A stretch of DNA of 64,000 nt. Origin: Tuctoria greenei. Lineage: Eukaryota; Streptophyta; Magnoliopsida; Poales; Poaceae. The translations under genes and the position numbers were made by a program. The first letter of the stretch is position 1. Every line of letters begins with the position of its first letter. Under the pieces are notes generated by a model. That model made no database searches. It was given only the letters and a program-made list of their open reading frames with translations, and was not told where the DNA came from. The DNA is taken from contig JAYESD010000006.1 in the NCBI GenBank assembly GCA_036927565.1, forward strand, positions 101,591,353 to 101,655,352, in the 5' to 3' direction. Positions 21,690 to 33,452 of this stretch are shown here, in pieces.

Positions 21690-22500
21690 TGGAGAAATCC
21701 TAAATAAATCATCGGTAGAACCCCACATGACCAAAAAAGCTGCGGATTCCCTTAACATTGATAGGAGGTGGAAGTTTTCGAATAACTTCAATTTTAGCTT
21801 TGTCCACCTCTATCCCTCTCTCGGACACCAAGTGTCCAAGAACGATGCCTTCCCGGACCATGAAATGGCACTTTTCCCAATTAAGCACAACGTCCTTCTC
21901 CTGGCATCTTTGTAAGACCCTGTCTAAATTTTCTAGACAATGATCAAAAGTTTTTCCATAGACGGAGAAATTGTCCATGAAAACTTCCATGATATCCTCA
22001 ATCATGTCTGAAAATATAGACATCATGGATCTCTAGAAAGAGGCAGGAGCGTTACATAGTCCAAAGGACATACGCCGGTAGGCATAGGTCTCGTAAGGAC
22101 ATGTGAACGTGGTCTTACTTTGATCATCGGGATGGATAGGAATTTGATGATATCCCGAATACCCATCAAGGAAATAGAAGTAGGAATGTTTTGTCAATCG
22201 CCCTAACATCTCATCGATGAAGGGCAATGGAAAATGGTCTTTCCTTGTTGCCTTGTTAAGTTTTCGGTAGTCAATGCACATCCTCCATCTCGTGATGGTC
22301 TGTTGAGAAATTAATTCATTCCTCTCGTTTTGAACGACGTCATACCTCCCTTGTTAGGCACTACTTGAACTGGACTTACCCATTCACTATGAGGAACAGA
22401 GTAAATAATCCCGGCATGCAGAAGTTTCAAGACTTCTTTCTTGACAACTTCCCGCATTGCATTATTCAATCGCCTTTGAGGTTCCCTTGAGGGGACACTC
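21690..22500 (-). pseudogene. pol: Athila B reverse transcriptase
   Basis: RT domain read in pieces: 22500-22311, 22281-22033 and 22026-21709. Motifs: V-P-N-K-G-G-M, M-C-I-D-Y-R-K-L-N, F-L-D-G-Y-S-G-Y-H-Q-I, F-G-L-C-N-A-P-A-S-F. The catalytic box reads V-F-M-D-N-F-S-V-Y-G: the second Asp expected in Y/F-x-D-D is Asn, which by itself should inactivate polymerisation. A short frameshift near 22300 and a TAG near 22033 add to the decay. Confidence 0.87.
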
Positions 22501-23345
22501 TCAGGGTCAATAGGAATACGATGGGTGCATAACGCTGGACTAATTCCCTTGAGATCCTGAAGTGAATATCCAAAAACAGCTCTATGCCTTTCTAACATGG
22601 CTATGAGTTTGAGCGTTTCATCATCTGAAAGCTTGTCACTTATGATGACAGGGGCTTCCAAATCGCCATTTAGAAAGGCATAACGTAGGCCTGAAGGTAG
22701 AATCTTGAGCTCAACAGGAGGTTTTGGGGAGGGCTCTTCTTTTGGCAATTCAATTTCCTCCTGAAATTCATCCTCCTCTTGGATGAAGTCTTCTTCTCCT
22801 TTAATTTCAGGGGGTTCTAAAAATTGAAGAGTCCTAACTTCCTCCAATGGCTCATCTTGGATGGGAGATTCTGCACATGTGTTCTTTGAACGCAGAATAG
22901 GTATGGGGAAATTTCTCCCTCCAAGATTGATATTGAGGTTTCCTTCCAAAGGAACTTCCATGAGAAATTTCTCTATGGGAATCCCTATCATGATGTCGAA
23001 ATCTTGGATTTCGAACACGTGAAAATCAAGGAGAGGCTCAACATCTTTGTGTCTAACAGACACTTGTTGCAGAACCCCACATCCTTTAAGAATGGTTCCA
23101 AATGAATCTCGGAAGGATTTTCATGGTTGTGCCAATGGCACATCGCCAAGAATGGCGAGAGCACAAGAATCAGAAATGAGATTTGCTCCAACAGTAGGGT
23201 TGTATAGGATTCTCATTGGTGTCCCTCGAATAGAACATAAAATGGTAGCCAAAGGTGAGGTCATCCAAAGAATTTCGGGTGAATTCTCGGCTTCAGCTGT
23301 CCACTCTCTGCTTAGGATAGAGGTTAACTCCTTGATCGTCTAACG
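22501..23345 (-). pseudogene. Athila B protease region and linker
   Basis: Between gag and RT. The N-terminal part (about 23340-23125) reads T-S-I-L-S-R-E-W and N-P-T-V-G-A-N-L-I-S, in the position of the aspartic protease, but the D-[ST]-G active triad is not seen. A TGA follows at about 23120. The open frame 23063-22311 then holds an acidic, Glu/Pro-rich linker (about 22830-22720) leading to the RT N-terminus. Protease identity rests mainly on position. Confidence 0.6.
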
Positions 23346-23465
23346 GACGAACACCCCGTCAGGTGGTTCAGGTGGAGTTGGTGGCAATGAAGGTTTCCTA
23401 TAGCAACAATACTTCGAGGTATTTCCATAATCTTCAAAAAGCTCTTCCTCAAAGTAAAATGGAAA

Positions 23466-24180
23466 CTACGAGGGTTGAATTTCTTCTACCTTCGTAGTCT
23501 CAAGTTCAAGAGAAGATTCCTCTAGCAAGGCTTGGGGTAAACAAGAAATGGGTTCATCCTTGTCCAAGAGTGTATCCTCCATTCTTGACACGACTTCCTC
23601 TTGGGGAGGCTCATTAAGACCCATAATGAAGGAAGAATTTTCTAGAATTCTGTCCAGAAGATCCTTGCCTTCTTCTGGAGTCTTATGGAGGAAAGCTCCT
23701 CCAGCCGTAATATCAAGATATAGATCAGACTCTTTGTTTAATCCCATGAAGAAATGTTGTAAAAGCATTGGATCAGGGATTAACAAATTTGGGCCAGAAT
23801 TTTTCAAAAGAGAAAATCTATCCCAAGCTGCACCTATGGATTCCTTCTCCATCTGCTGGAAGCATAGTACTTCCTTTCGTAAGGAAACAATTTGGGCAAT
23901 GGGAAAGAAAGCAAGACAAAATTTGTCTCGTAATTCACTCCAATCACCGTTTGTCTTCCAACATAGTGGTTGTAACATTGTTTATCTTTTTCCTTGAGGG
24001 AAAAGGGAAACAACTTCCATTTGAGAGTTTCCTTTGTCATACCTTTGATTAGAAGGCATGAACACAGTTGTTCGAACTCTCGTAGATAGTGGTAAGGGTT
24101 TTCACAATCCGTTCCTAAGAAGGATTGTTCCCGAACCATTGGCTATAAAGCCAGGGCGAAGTTCATAGCTGGTTGAACAA
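23466..24180 (-). pseudogene. gag: Athila B gag
   Basis: Capsid gene read in two pieces. The 24139-23990 part shows E-N-P-Y-H-Y-L-R-E-F and L-F-P-F-S-L-K-E-K, typical of the plant retrotransposon gag core. A frameshift near 23990-23975 moves to 23978-23466, which has L-R-D-K-F, F-F-M-G-L-N-K-E-S, G-G-A-F-L-H-K-T-P-E-E-G and an acidic C-terminus. A TAG sits just before M-V-R-E-Q-S at 24139. No zinc knuckle is visible. The gag in Athila E (63054) belongs to a different subfamily. Confidence 0.8.
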
Positions 24181-24356
24181 ATAGGTTCCGCCGAAGCCGA
24201 TGGCTCACAGAACTTGCCCTTCGGAGCAAAGTAAGAAAGAATTGTGGGTTGCTCCATTTATATGGTGATGGTAAGGTAAGAATAAGAAAGGTAAGATGAT
24301 AGATAAAGGGGATATGATACGAGGGTGATATTGGTTCGAAGATTAACAACAACCGT

Positions 24357-24374
24357 TCCCCGGCAACGGCGCCA
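24357..24374 (-). other. tRNA-Asp primer-binding site, Athila B
   Basis: On the minus strand TGGCGCCGTTGCCGGGGA, the complement of the plant tRNA-Asp 3' end and the usual primer site of Athila elements. Eight bases separate it from the LTR. Confidence 0.9.
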
Positions 24375-24382
24375 AAAATGCT

Positions 24383-25608
24383 TGTTGGTATTTCTTAACA
24401 CCACAAAGTTATCCACAAGCACACGGAAATACCGTTGTAACAGTTCCCCTTAAGGAGTATTCCCAAGGGTATCAAATCCAAAGAACGTGTGTGCTAATCT
24501 TTTGAACTAGCTCACCCAAGGACACAAAGTTGTTTGGTAGGCAAGGAATAGAGAGGAATTCAAAGTATAGATCCTAATTCAAGGTAGTTTGCAGTAGATA
24601 CTTGCTTCGGGCACGGGCTTACTCCTAGCAATACTAGGACGACTCCCGCCAAGAGCCTATGGCATAGCCGAACGTGGAGGATTACGAAGGACAGATAGGA
24701 CTGTCACCACCTACTGCCTACCTCTTCAATCCGTGGGTCTACGAGATATCCACTGATGACTTATAACCTAAGCACCACGCTTACGTTCTAAATACTACTC
24801 TAGTTGTTTCGAACACAAAGCTACAACTAGAGCCTCTAATGAATTAAAGGAGTGAACCCACAAGTAACTACTTGTGCAAACTACTATGAATAAAAGATCA
24901 AACTTGTATTGAATTCACAAAGGCTTACTTGATTGAGTAAAATCTGTGCAGGGGTACAAGTGTAGAAGAGGGACTTGACAAGCCCAAGCCTCCTTCTCCT
25001 AGACTCTTCACGACACTCTCCTTCTACTTTGGTAGCCTCTAGGACACTGTAAACCTTTGGAGTGCAGCACTATTCTCAACTTTTGGTGTGTGTGAGAAGT
25101 GATGTGAGGGGGTCTATTTATAGGTGGAGAATGGTCGGTTCCCGCCACAGTTTACGCGCGAATTAGTCACCATTGACTCCAGGGAGCCAGGAGGAGCCAA
25201 CACGTGTTGTTTGACCGAGTTTGGTGCCAGGAAGAGGTCGGCCGAACTAGGGGTTCGGCCGACTTGGTCAAGGCTCCCCTCGGGGAGTGCTTCCTCTAGG
25301 TGGCTTCCAGGTGGGCCCCCTTGATATATATGGGTGCAACACCGTTGGATCTCCTCGTATTTTTCTGTTTGTGGGCCATTTGATCCATGTGTTGCCACGT
25401 GTCATCGCCTGATTTGTTGAAATCCATTTTCATGGATTCATCCCTGCATGTTTTGGTACTTTGGGTAATAATTCACCTGCATACAAATAAACACCAACAC
25501 TTGTGGAATTGGGTTAGTGTATAACCCTACCACTATGTTCTGTGTTTCTTTTATGCATATTATGAGGTTAATTGATGATCAAAATATGGTACTTAAGGAC
25601 CGTCAACA
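24383..25608 (-). repeat. Right (5') LTR of Athila B
   Basis: 1226 bp, TGTTGG...CAACA. Very similar to the left LTR, with scattered substitutions. TATA box at 25114-25122 and the 11-bp-arm hairpin at 25237-25247 / 25253-25263 are both conserved. Confidence 0.92.
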
Positions 25609-25613
25609 TATAC

Positions 25614-26020
25614 CTCAAGGTGTCACCTATCCGAGGTCAGCGACGGTTTAACATCAAAGGAAAACTGGCACCTCGTTATATCGGGCCATTTAATATTCTG
25701 GACAAACGAGGAGAGGTAGCTTATCGACTTGAGCTGCTGGCGTATCTCTCCGATGTACACGACATGTTTCACGTATCTCAACTCCAGAAGTGTCTGAGGG
25801 TGCCAGGAGAATAGGTGCCAATGGACGAGTTAGAACTTCAGGAGGATTTGTCCTATGTCGAGCAACCTATCAAGATCTTGGACGTGAAGGGAAGGGTCAC
25901 GAGGAATAAGAGGGTCCGTTGGTGCAAAGTGCAATGGAACCACTATACAGAAGCAGAAGCTACGTGGGAACGTTAAGAAGACTTGAAGGCAGAATTCCTT
26001 CATCTTTTCTCCACGTTGTC
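25614..26020 (+). pseudogene. pol: Tekay A integrase end and chromodomain
   Basis: The frame interrupted at 10830 continues here with the SH3-like tail (G-P-F-N-I-L-D-K and H-D-M-F-H-V-S-Q-L) to a TAG at about 25812. After it, in the same frame, is a chromodomain at about 25850-25985: P-I-K-I-L-D, V-K-G-R-V-T-R-N, V-R-W-C-K-V-Q-W and E-A-T-W-E-R. Chromodomains on chromovirus integrases guide insertion to particular chromatin. A second stop (TAA, near 25974) falls inside the last helix. Confidence 0.85.
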
Positions 26021-26045
26021 GAATCTCGAGAGCGAGATTCACTTT

Positions 26046-26059
26046 AAGGGGGGTAGGTT
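26046..26059 (+). other. Polypurine tract of Tekay A
   Basis: AAGGGGGGTAGGTT immediately before the 3' LTR start. Confidence 0.8.
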
Positions 26060-28175
26060 TGTAACACCCTCAATTTTTGCTTCATGCATTGCATAAATGT
26101 TCGTGCATTAAACATTAATAGAATAAAAAATAATAATGTATAAAACATACATATACAAATATGTGTAGCAAAAGAAGAAAAAGAAAATAATAGCATAAAA
26201 CATGTATTAGCGAATAAATATAATAATAATAATATATAAAAATATATATAAATAAATTATATATATAATATATAAAAAACAAAAAATAAATAATATATAT
26301 AATAATAATATTTATATATGTAAAAAAAGAGAAAGAAAAAAAAAGGTCAACGACCGCCCGACCAGCCATGCCGCCCGAGCCGGCCCACCAAACGCCCGCT
26401 CCCGCACGCTCGCTCGCGCTGCCCCCGCGCCTCCCGCGCGCGCCACGCGCCCCGCCCCGCGCCTGGCCCCGCGCGACCCCACCCCGCTCGCTTGCGCCAG
26501 AGCGCCTGCCCGCCCGCAGCCAGCGCGCCCGACTGCGCGCCCAAACCTCCCGTGCGTCCCAGCGCGACCCCACCCGCCAGCCCCGCCAGCGTGCCACGCA
26601 CCACGAGTGCTCGACCGCGCCCAGCGCCCGAGTCCCAGAGTGAGTCGGCCGTGGCCCGGTCAGCTCTCGCGCCCGGCTATAAAAAGGATCGGGGTACTCC
26701 GTGTTTTCTTGACACCAGAGGCAACACAACAGCCCCAAAACCCTAGCCGCCGGTAGAGAAAAAAGAAAGAAGAACAGAGGCGCCACTAGGAAGAAAAGAG
26801 AAGAAAAAAAGGGGGAAGGAAGAGGAAGAAAAAGAGGAGGGTGCCGTCGTACACCAGAGATCGTCGTCGTCGTCGTGCCGTCGGAAGATCGTTGCGCTAT
26901 CCACTTCGTCTATGCGTCGCCTTCATTCCGCGATCATCGAGGCCGTTGCATCTACGGTAGGACTCATTTTTTCCGATGCGAATTTTAGCGATGTATTAAA
27001 TCTAGTAGATGTAATTTAATCATAGTTGCACCATAATTTTATTTTCAGCAGCATTAATTCTCGCTAAAACCCCCGTAAACTCACATAAACACGTATGAAC
27101 TAGTTGCATCTAATTAATAAACAACCATAGTTAATTAATAATTGAACTTTGCATGCATGCATGTCATCGCATGTTGATTAATATGTGTGCATCATGTTGA
27201 TTTGTATATATTTTCTTGTATGTGTGATCGTGAGTAGAGGGAAGTGCTCAAGAGGTCGTGTACGAGGATTTCCTGAACCAAGACTTTGAAGCGCTTGAGC
27301 AACCCTATCCGTCGGAGCAAGGCAAGTGTCCTTGAAGCATATTGATCCTGTTTTAAAATAAATGTTTTGTTTGCAAAACTGCATGCTTGTGTTAATTTGA
27401 TGGGAATCCTATGATATGAAGTTTACTAGCTTTGTTTAACCACCCTTGTCACCTGGGATATATGGTAGAGAGTCGGGAAGGGCTTTTTACCTTTTTGCTT
27501 CGCTTAATTAACTGGGATGGGGAAAACAACTATACCACTCAGTTTAATTATGCATGGATGAGATAATGGTTAACATGAACTGGTTAATATGATATGGTAA
27601 TGGGTGATCTAAGCAAGCCTGGTATATGGATGGGTTGGACGTTATGGTGGTTTTGCTTTCTTTAGATCTAAGGACCAGTTCGTGGAGCGACCATCCAGGA
27701 TTTACAGTGCCACCACGAGGCCAAGTATGGGTGCGGCATAGCTAATTAATTAGAGCTTTGCTAGTTCTTTTTGGACCATTAGGGATGCTCGGGGAAGGGG
27801 TAGTTTGATTGGGTTTGTTGATGATTGGTGGGACTATCCTGGGATCCGAATGGCTCAAGAGGGGGCCCTTGGTTGAAGATGTGCTCAGTTGGAGGCATCG
27901 CCACCGGTGAAACCACAGTTAGGTCTAAATAGGCTAGTAATCTCTTTGTAAAGGCTATTTTGCGATCTCTTGGCCATACATCAAAGGAAGTGTAATTGGT
28001 GTGAGGGAGGTTCTCTAGTCGCTGACGGGTGATGAAATCACAAACACATGGGTAAAGTGATACACCCTCTGCAGAGTGTGTCTAAAACTATCATGATAGC
28101 CGTGCTCCTGGTTATGAGCAACATGGACCCTCACATGATTAGAGGGAAATTCGGATTTGGGATGGTTATGGTTGG
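26060..28175 (+). repeat. 3' LTR of Tekay A, first part
   Basis: Starts TGTAACACCCTC. Contains an A/T-rich block with TA and TAA runs (26100-26345), a GC-rich block (26345-26640), TATA box at 26678-26686, and downstream sequence parallel to 6260-7480 of the 5' LTR. Interrupted at 28176 by Tat C, with GTTGG (28171-28175) as left target copy. Resumes at 50208. Confidence 0.9.
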
Positions 28176-29040
28176 TGTCGGTACCCTGTGTACCAGATAC
28201 CCCTTTGGACCGTGAAGAGTGCAAAGGAGCTTCACCTATCTGAGTTGAAGGCCTCCGAAGGCCCCACGTGTCATACGGGACCGGACCTGCCTCCCTTCTA
28301 TGGTTAGTCCCTGTGCTGCCACATGTATCCTACAACCGGAGCTACATCCCACACATGGGAAAGCTCTGGGCTAAATACATGTGCGGCACCTCTGGACCTA
28401 ACCCCTGACAGAGGAAAGCTCCGGTCCTGACACGTGTATAACAGCACCGGACCTACCCGTCCCAGACGATAAGCTCCAAAGCTGCAACGTGTCCAACCGC
28501 CGGACCTTCAACTTCAACAATCAGACTGGTGGACCCCCAACGGCTCGGACCTTCAAGGGACAATGAAGGACTTCAATACCCGATTAACTGTCATTAATAC
28601 CATCATAATGACACACGATCGGAGGACCCTTAATACCAGTAGCGGCACTGTCAAGGCTCGTTACCATGCTATTAAGGGTAATTAAGCTCATTAATTGTGT
28701 ATTAAGCATCAGTAATCGCCAGGGCCACATGTGAGGCTAGACTAATTATGTAACAACCAGTCCTTGTACTATAAAAGGACTGGTCGAGTGATACACAGGA
28801 CAGACTCTCTCAGAATCTTCCAGACTAGGCTCTGACACACGCTCACAAGTGCTCAGACGCTCAATACAACAACTACACATCCCGTGGAGTAGGGTATTAT
28901 GCTTAGGCGGCCCGAACCATGTAAATCCTAGTGTCAACTTGCCATTGTGTTCTAAATCTCTGCCCGCCCATCACCGAACTAAAAACTCTGCGGGCTGCCA
29001 ACGGTAGTACCAGGAGAATTGCTGGAACCAGACTCCGACA
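28176..29040 (+). repeat. 5' LTR of Tat C
   Basis: 865 bp, TGTCGGTACC...GACTCCGACA. TATA box TATAAAAGG at 28770-28778. Rich in CACGTGT and (C/G)CGGA motifs. Confidence 0.9.
28770..28778 (+). promoter_or_regulatory. TATA box, Tat C 5' LTR
   Basis: TATAAAAGGACTGG, identical core to 49932-49940 in the 3' LTR and 3037 in element H. Confidence 0.75.
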
Positions 29041-29042
29041 GT

Positions 29043-29060
29043 TGGCGCGCCAGGTAGGGG
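29043..29060 (+). other. Primer-binding site of Tat C
   Basis: TGGCGCGCCAGGTAGGGG two bases after the LTR end. The complementary tRNA was not identified. Confidence 0.75.
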
Positions 29061-29078
29061 TGTGCCCGAGATTCAAAG

Positions 29079-29101
29079 ATGGTGAACTCTGCTACTGGAT
29101 C
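29079..29101 (+). pseudogene. gag: Tat C gag, first 23 nt before the copia D insertion
   Basis: ATG at 29079, 18 bp after the primer site, followed by seven complete codons and two bases of the eighth. Copia D then interrupts. The codon is completed at 38109 after the second copy of GGATC, and the frame continues, so D landed in the eighth codon of an intact gag start. Confidence 0.85.
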
Positions 29102-29709
29102 TGTAGGATCGAAGAGCACGTGAAAAGCTTCCAGAGGGGGGGTGAATGGTAGATTTAAAAATCCTATGCAACGGAAACAATTAAACCCCAAACCCTTTTG
29201 GTAGAAAACGATATGTTAAAGAAATCATGTGTGAGACTAATATAAACGTGTTTCACTGTGACAAAAGTGATAGATATCAGAGAGAATCAAGTCACGAAGA
29301 CAACACAAAAAGAATCACTCAAATCCGTCGAGAAAAACTCAAGTTATGATCGAAAGATCAAACAATTGTCAATCTGCCCTACCCAAGAAAAAACAGTTCT
29401 GGAACGCTGCAAAGAAACTCGTGTAGATCATAGACCACAAATCCAATGACCGTCAAATTTTTACATATGATAGACAATCAAGTTGTGAATACAACCCAAA
29501 AAGAATCACGTCAATTGGAGCTGTACAACTCGAGTTATGATAAAACCACCGACAAAAGATAGTGCTGTCCAGAAACTCGACGAGTAAAACTTGTCTGGAA
29601 CAAGTCGGATGAACAAGGCACAAAAGTTCCTTCAAACTATGAATTTTATTCAATAGAACACAAGAGGAACAGCCCCAAAGTCGTGCCCCACGAGCTCTGG
29701 GCTCCCTTC

Positions 29710-29717
29710 CTTATATA
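29710..29717 (-). promoter_or_regulatory. TATA box, copia D left LTR
   Basis: TATATAAG on the minus strand, conserved at 36903-36910 in the other D LTR and at 51162 and 59311 in copia K. Confidence 0.7.
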
Positions 29718-30524
29718 ACCAGCCCTTAGGCCAACCCAATATCAACTAGGACTCCAATCCTACTCGGATCATGAATCGTAACTTTCCATAACTGCTCAAG
29801 ATTCTTCTATACCAGATAGAAGCAATATTAAGACTTCCAAACACCTTAGGAACGTATACCACATTCCTAAACAACTCAAATTCGTCACCCACACGAAATC
29901 CTATCATAACCAACTCAAATCTTTCCATATTTGAGTCAAACCTGACTCAGCCGCATCCTGAGTCCATAACCTAGTCGGTTGGACCTTTCCGACCAACTAT
30001 TTAAGTCCATATCTCTTCATCACGTCTCGGAACCATGTAGCCACGTCCATGCACTCCTTGCACACGTGCAAACATCTTCTAATGACGTCCATGATACATT
30101 CATATGCATTGTTCTTGATTCAATCATGTTGCCCAACCTCCTGATCAGCTCAACCACAATTCCTCCTAAATTTGGTTGTTGGAACCTCATCTCCTCCCTG
30201 AGACAAGTCCAATGGATCCCGTCACCAGCCATGTATTGAACTCAAGCAACACCTGCACATGAATAAACAACCAAGCCATACGAGCCCAAGTCCTTGACTT
30301 GACTCAAGTTAGTTCCGAACACAACACCTTACGTGAGAACCTCACATAAGCATGTTGCAAAACCACAGTAACACGATATCATCCATGTCAACCAAAAACA
30401 CAACAAAGACTCAGCAAATGAATACTAAGCAATCTTTCCAGAGATGTAAAGCAAGTACGAAACATTGCAAATGAAAAACAGAAGCATTACGGTCAAGTTC
30501 CGGACCTTGCCAGAGCAACCCAGA

Positions 30525-30810
30525 CCTTGAGCCGGAGCTAACAAAAGCTAGTAGAACCTAGCGCCGGAGCTTACCAAAACTAGTACAACCAAGCTCCCGC
30601 CGGAGCTTACAAAACTAGCAGGACCTAGCGTCGGAGCTAACTAGAACTAGTCGGAACTAGTAATCCCAAAAGCCGGAGCTAGAAAAATCAACTTCGGAGC
30701 TTAGCAAAAACACGGCGGAGCTATCAAAATCATGTCGGAGCTATCAAAAACATGTCGGAGCTATCAAAGACATGCCGGAGCTAAAGACAAAACTTCACCG
30801 GAGCTGACCA
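30525..30810 (-). repeat. GGAGCT tandem array in copia D U3
   Basis: About a dozen short units of roughly 18-35 bp with core CGGAGCTA, several near-identical (CGGAGCTATCAAAA(A/T)CATGT at 30716-30775). The same array occurs at 37715-37990 in the other LTR and, diverged and inverted, at 58370-58520 in copia K. Position in U3 upstream of the TATA box suggests an enhancer-type function. Confidence 0.75.
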
Positions 30811-30920
30811 AAGCTAGTCGGACCTTAATAAAAAGGTGTTTTGGTGATATTCAAAACTTTTATCGTCAAAACAAGTATATTCACTACAAGCCAATGTATT
30901 CAGCACACATAGGTCTTACA

Positions 30921-31180
30921 ATCTCCCCCTTGATGAATGCATTGGCAACACCATTTAAAATCCGAACATTGGCTTATTCACATAAAAGTTTTGAAGGCAA
31001 TTTCTCCCCCTTTGTAAATCAAAAGTAAAATGAGAACAAAAATTATCCCATATTATCACTCCCCCTTTATTATCTCTCCTTATGCACATATTCTCTTTCT
31101 CTTCATGCTTATCTCTCCCCCCTTGACAATGTATTCAGCAAGTCATGAACATATAAACAAATTATCTCTCCCCCTTTAGT
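30921..31180 (-). other. Clustered polypurine tracts of copia D
   Basis: The tract touching the 3' LTR is ATCTCCCCCTTGAT in window orientation (AAGGGGGAGAT in element sense, 30921-30932). Similar C5-6 tracts occur near 31002, 31063, 31116 and 31170. Repeated polypurine tracts before the 3' LTR are a described Sirevirus trait. Confidence 0.75.
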
Positions 31181-31920
31181 TGTTATGAGCATATTATAAC
31201 ATATACATATAAACAAAGCTCATCCAGGTCATACTATCAAGTACCTTACATTATCACATCAATGAAATACATAAAGTAGTGTAAGACATGCTAGAGATCA
31301 AATGTAATTTTTAGTTTAATCAAGTCATGATCTCACAAACTTAACTATTTCATAACTTGAAAGCATGACACTAGTTGCTGCATTTTATTATTTTTCAAAA
31401 CACAAATTTAGATCATATGATATTTGCAAGAGATTATATGAGCATCTGCCTTATTCTAACCAACCAAGCCAAGCCTATGCCATTTGACAATCAGAAGCTT
31501 AAGGACATGGTTTTAGTCATACACAACTTCTTCCAAGTTCATATCGAAGTGCAATGATAAGCCATCTCAAAAGAGAAGTGCGATGCATGCATATTCTCTT
31601 GATCTTTTCTCATTTTATATTTTTTCATAAAAACTCAACATGTGAGTTGATTACTTGATTAATTCTTTATGATTAAAAGCACTTGTGAACATGTAACAAG
31701 TTCAAAACAGCAAGAAAGTTCGACCATGACCAGTTTTAGTGTAAGTAATTATTCCAATTACTAGACATGGCAAAAACTACAAAATGTATAACACGAGTAA
31801 TGAAGTAAGAACTTTCAGCATGTAAAAGGAATCACAAAGTCATATATGTATGAAATACTATGCTCATATTATTTTAATTTCAGATTCACACATAGACTTC
31901 CCAAGTTTCAAAACTCCCCC
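31181..31920 (-). other. Copia D 3' non-coding region
   Basis: A/T-rich spacer between RNase H and the polypurine tracts. Short frames such as 31375-31557 have a mirror copy at 57616-57801 in copia K, because the DNA is shared, but they do not resemble known proteins and carry no start context. No gene is supported. Confidence 0.6.
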
Positions 31921-33452
31921 TCAATTTAAGCCATGAGGATGCATAACCCCTATTTCACTGTGAATGTAACAAAAACGAGTGAAATCCAAAGGTTTTGTAA
32001 AAATGTCAGCCAATTGTTGTTCGGTATCTACATGGTGAAGAACAATGTTTCCTTTTTCAACGTTATCTCGGAGAAAGTGATACCTAATGTCAATGTGCTT
32101 AGTTCTAGAATGTTGCACGGTGTTTTTAGCAATGCAAATGGCACTAGTGTTATCAAAGAATAGTGGAACACTATCTAGATCAACCCCATAGTCCTTAAGT
32201 GTTTGAACAATCCAAAGAATTTGAGAGCAAGCAATAGCAGCAGCTACATATTCAGATTCGGCTGTGGATTGTGCAACTGAATTTTGTTTTCTAGAGGACC
32301 AAGCAACAAGAGAATTACCAAGAAAATTACAAGCACCGGAAGTACTTTTCCTATCAATCCTACAACCCCCAAAATCAGCATCCGAAAAAACTTTTAAAGT
32401 AACAGTTGAGGAAGAAGGAAGACAAATGCCAAATTCTTGAGTTCCATGTAAGTACCTGAGAATCCTTTTGATGGCTTGACGATGTGAAACACGTGGGGAG
32501 GCTTGAAACCGTGCACAAAGACATACGCTGAATTGTATGTCCGGTCTTGATGCCGTGAGGTACAAAAGTGATCCGATCATGCTTCTATATTCTTTTTGAT
32601 TCACAGGTTCACCATCTTCATCAAGTTCAAGTGTTGTTGCTGTTCCCATTGGTGTCCGAAGAGGCTTGCTTTTGTCCATGTTGAAGCGCCTTAGGAGGTA
32701 TTTGGTATACTTCGTTTGATGCACAAAGGTACCCTCCTTGTTTGCTTGATTTGCAGCCCCAAAAAGTAAGTGAGTTCACCCATCATACTCATTTCAAATT
32801 CGGAACTCATCATTGCTGAAAACTTGGACACAAGATCATGAGAAGCACAACCAAAGATAATATCATCCACATACACTTGAACGAATAATGAGTCATTGCC
32901 ATGCTTAAGCACAAAAAGAGTTTTATCAACCTTGCCCATGGTAAACCTCTTTTCAAGTAAGAATGTTTTTAACCTATCATACCATGCTCTAGGGGCTTGT
33001 TTGAGACCGTATAAGGCTTTGGACAGTTTGTAAACATGATTAGGAAAATCTGGATTTTCAAAACCCAGTGGTTGTTTGACATAAACCTCCTTATCTATGT
33101 AGCCATTAAGAAAAGCACTTTTAACATCCATTTGATATAGCTTAAAACCTTTAGATGCTGCAAAAGCTAACAAAATTCTTATGGCTTCTAATCTAGCAAC
33201 GGGAGCAAAAGTTTCATCAAAATCTAGACCTTCAACTTGAGTGAAACCTTGAGCAACCAACCTAGCCTTATTCCTAACCACAACCCCATCCTCACTTTGT
33301 TTATTTTTAAATACCCATTTAGTTCCAATTAAAGTGTGACCTTGAGGTGGAGGTACAAGTTTCCAAACATTATTTCTTTCAAAATTTCCTAACTCTTCTT
33401 GCATGGCAATAATCCAAGATTCATTAGTGAGTGTGTCTGATATATCTTTGGG
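31921..33452 (-). pseudogene. pol: Copia D reverse transcriptase and RNase H
   Basis: RT is open from 33404 to about 32720, with G-T-K-W-V-F-K, Q-M-D-V-K-S-A-F-L-N-G, L-K-Q-A-P-R-A-W-Y and the catalytic Y-V-D-D-I-I-F-G. A one-base deletion near 32725 shifts the frame, and RNase H follows at 32724-31921 with D-A-D-F-G-G, D-R-K-S-T-S-G, S-T-A-E-S-E-Y-V-A and A-D-I-F-T-K-P-L-D. A TAA at about 33450, replacing a sense codon in K, separates integrase from RT. Apart from these lesions all catalytic motifs are present, consistent with a fairly recent element. Confidence 0.9.

Larger units (their letters stand above)
10831..25608 (-). mobile_element. Athila-type gypsy element B
   Basis: Complete-boundary element on the minus strand: two LTRs of about 1.2 kb, tRNA-Asp primer site, gag, pol, a third ORF and a polypurine tract. 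The target duplication TATAC is perfect (10826-10830 and 25609-25613). Left LTR begins TATTGG, a one-base change from TGTTGG. Coding regions contain stops, so it is not autonomous. The left LTR is split by element F. Confidence 0.9.
29102..30920 (-). repeat. Left (3') LTR of copia D
   Basis: 1819 bp, TGTAGGATCG...GGTCTTACA in window orientation. Contains the promoter TATATAAG (complement of 29710-29717). Near the element's U3 end (about 30520-30800) lies an array of (C/T)(C/G)GGAGCTA/T units separated by A-rich spacers. Confidence 0.92.

Noticed and set aside
31375..31557. 60-codon ORF conserved between copia D and K (also 57616-57801)
   Set aside because: It lies in the 3' non-coding region in opposite sense to the element; similarity reflects shared DNA ancestry, and no protein motif is seen.
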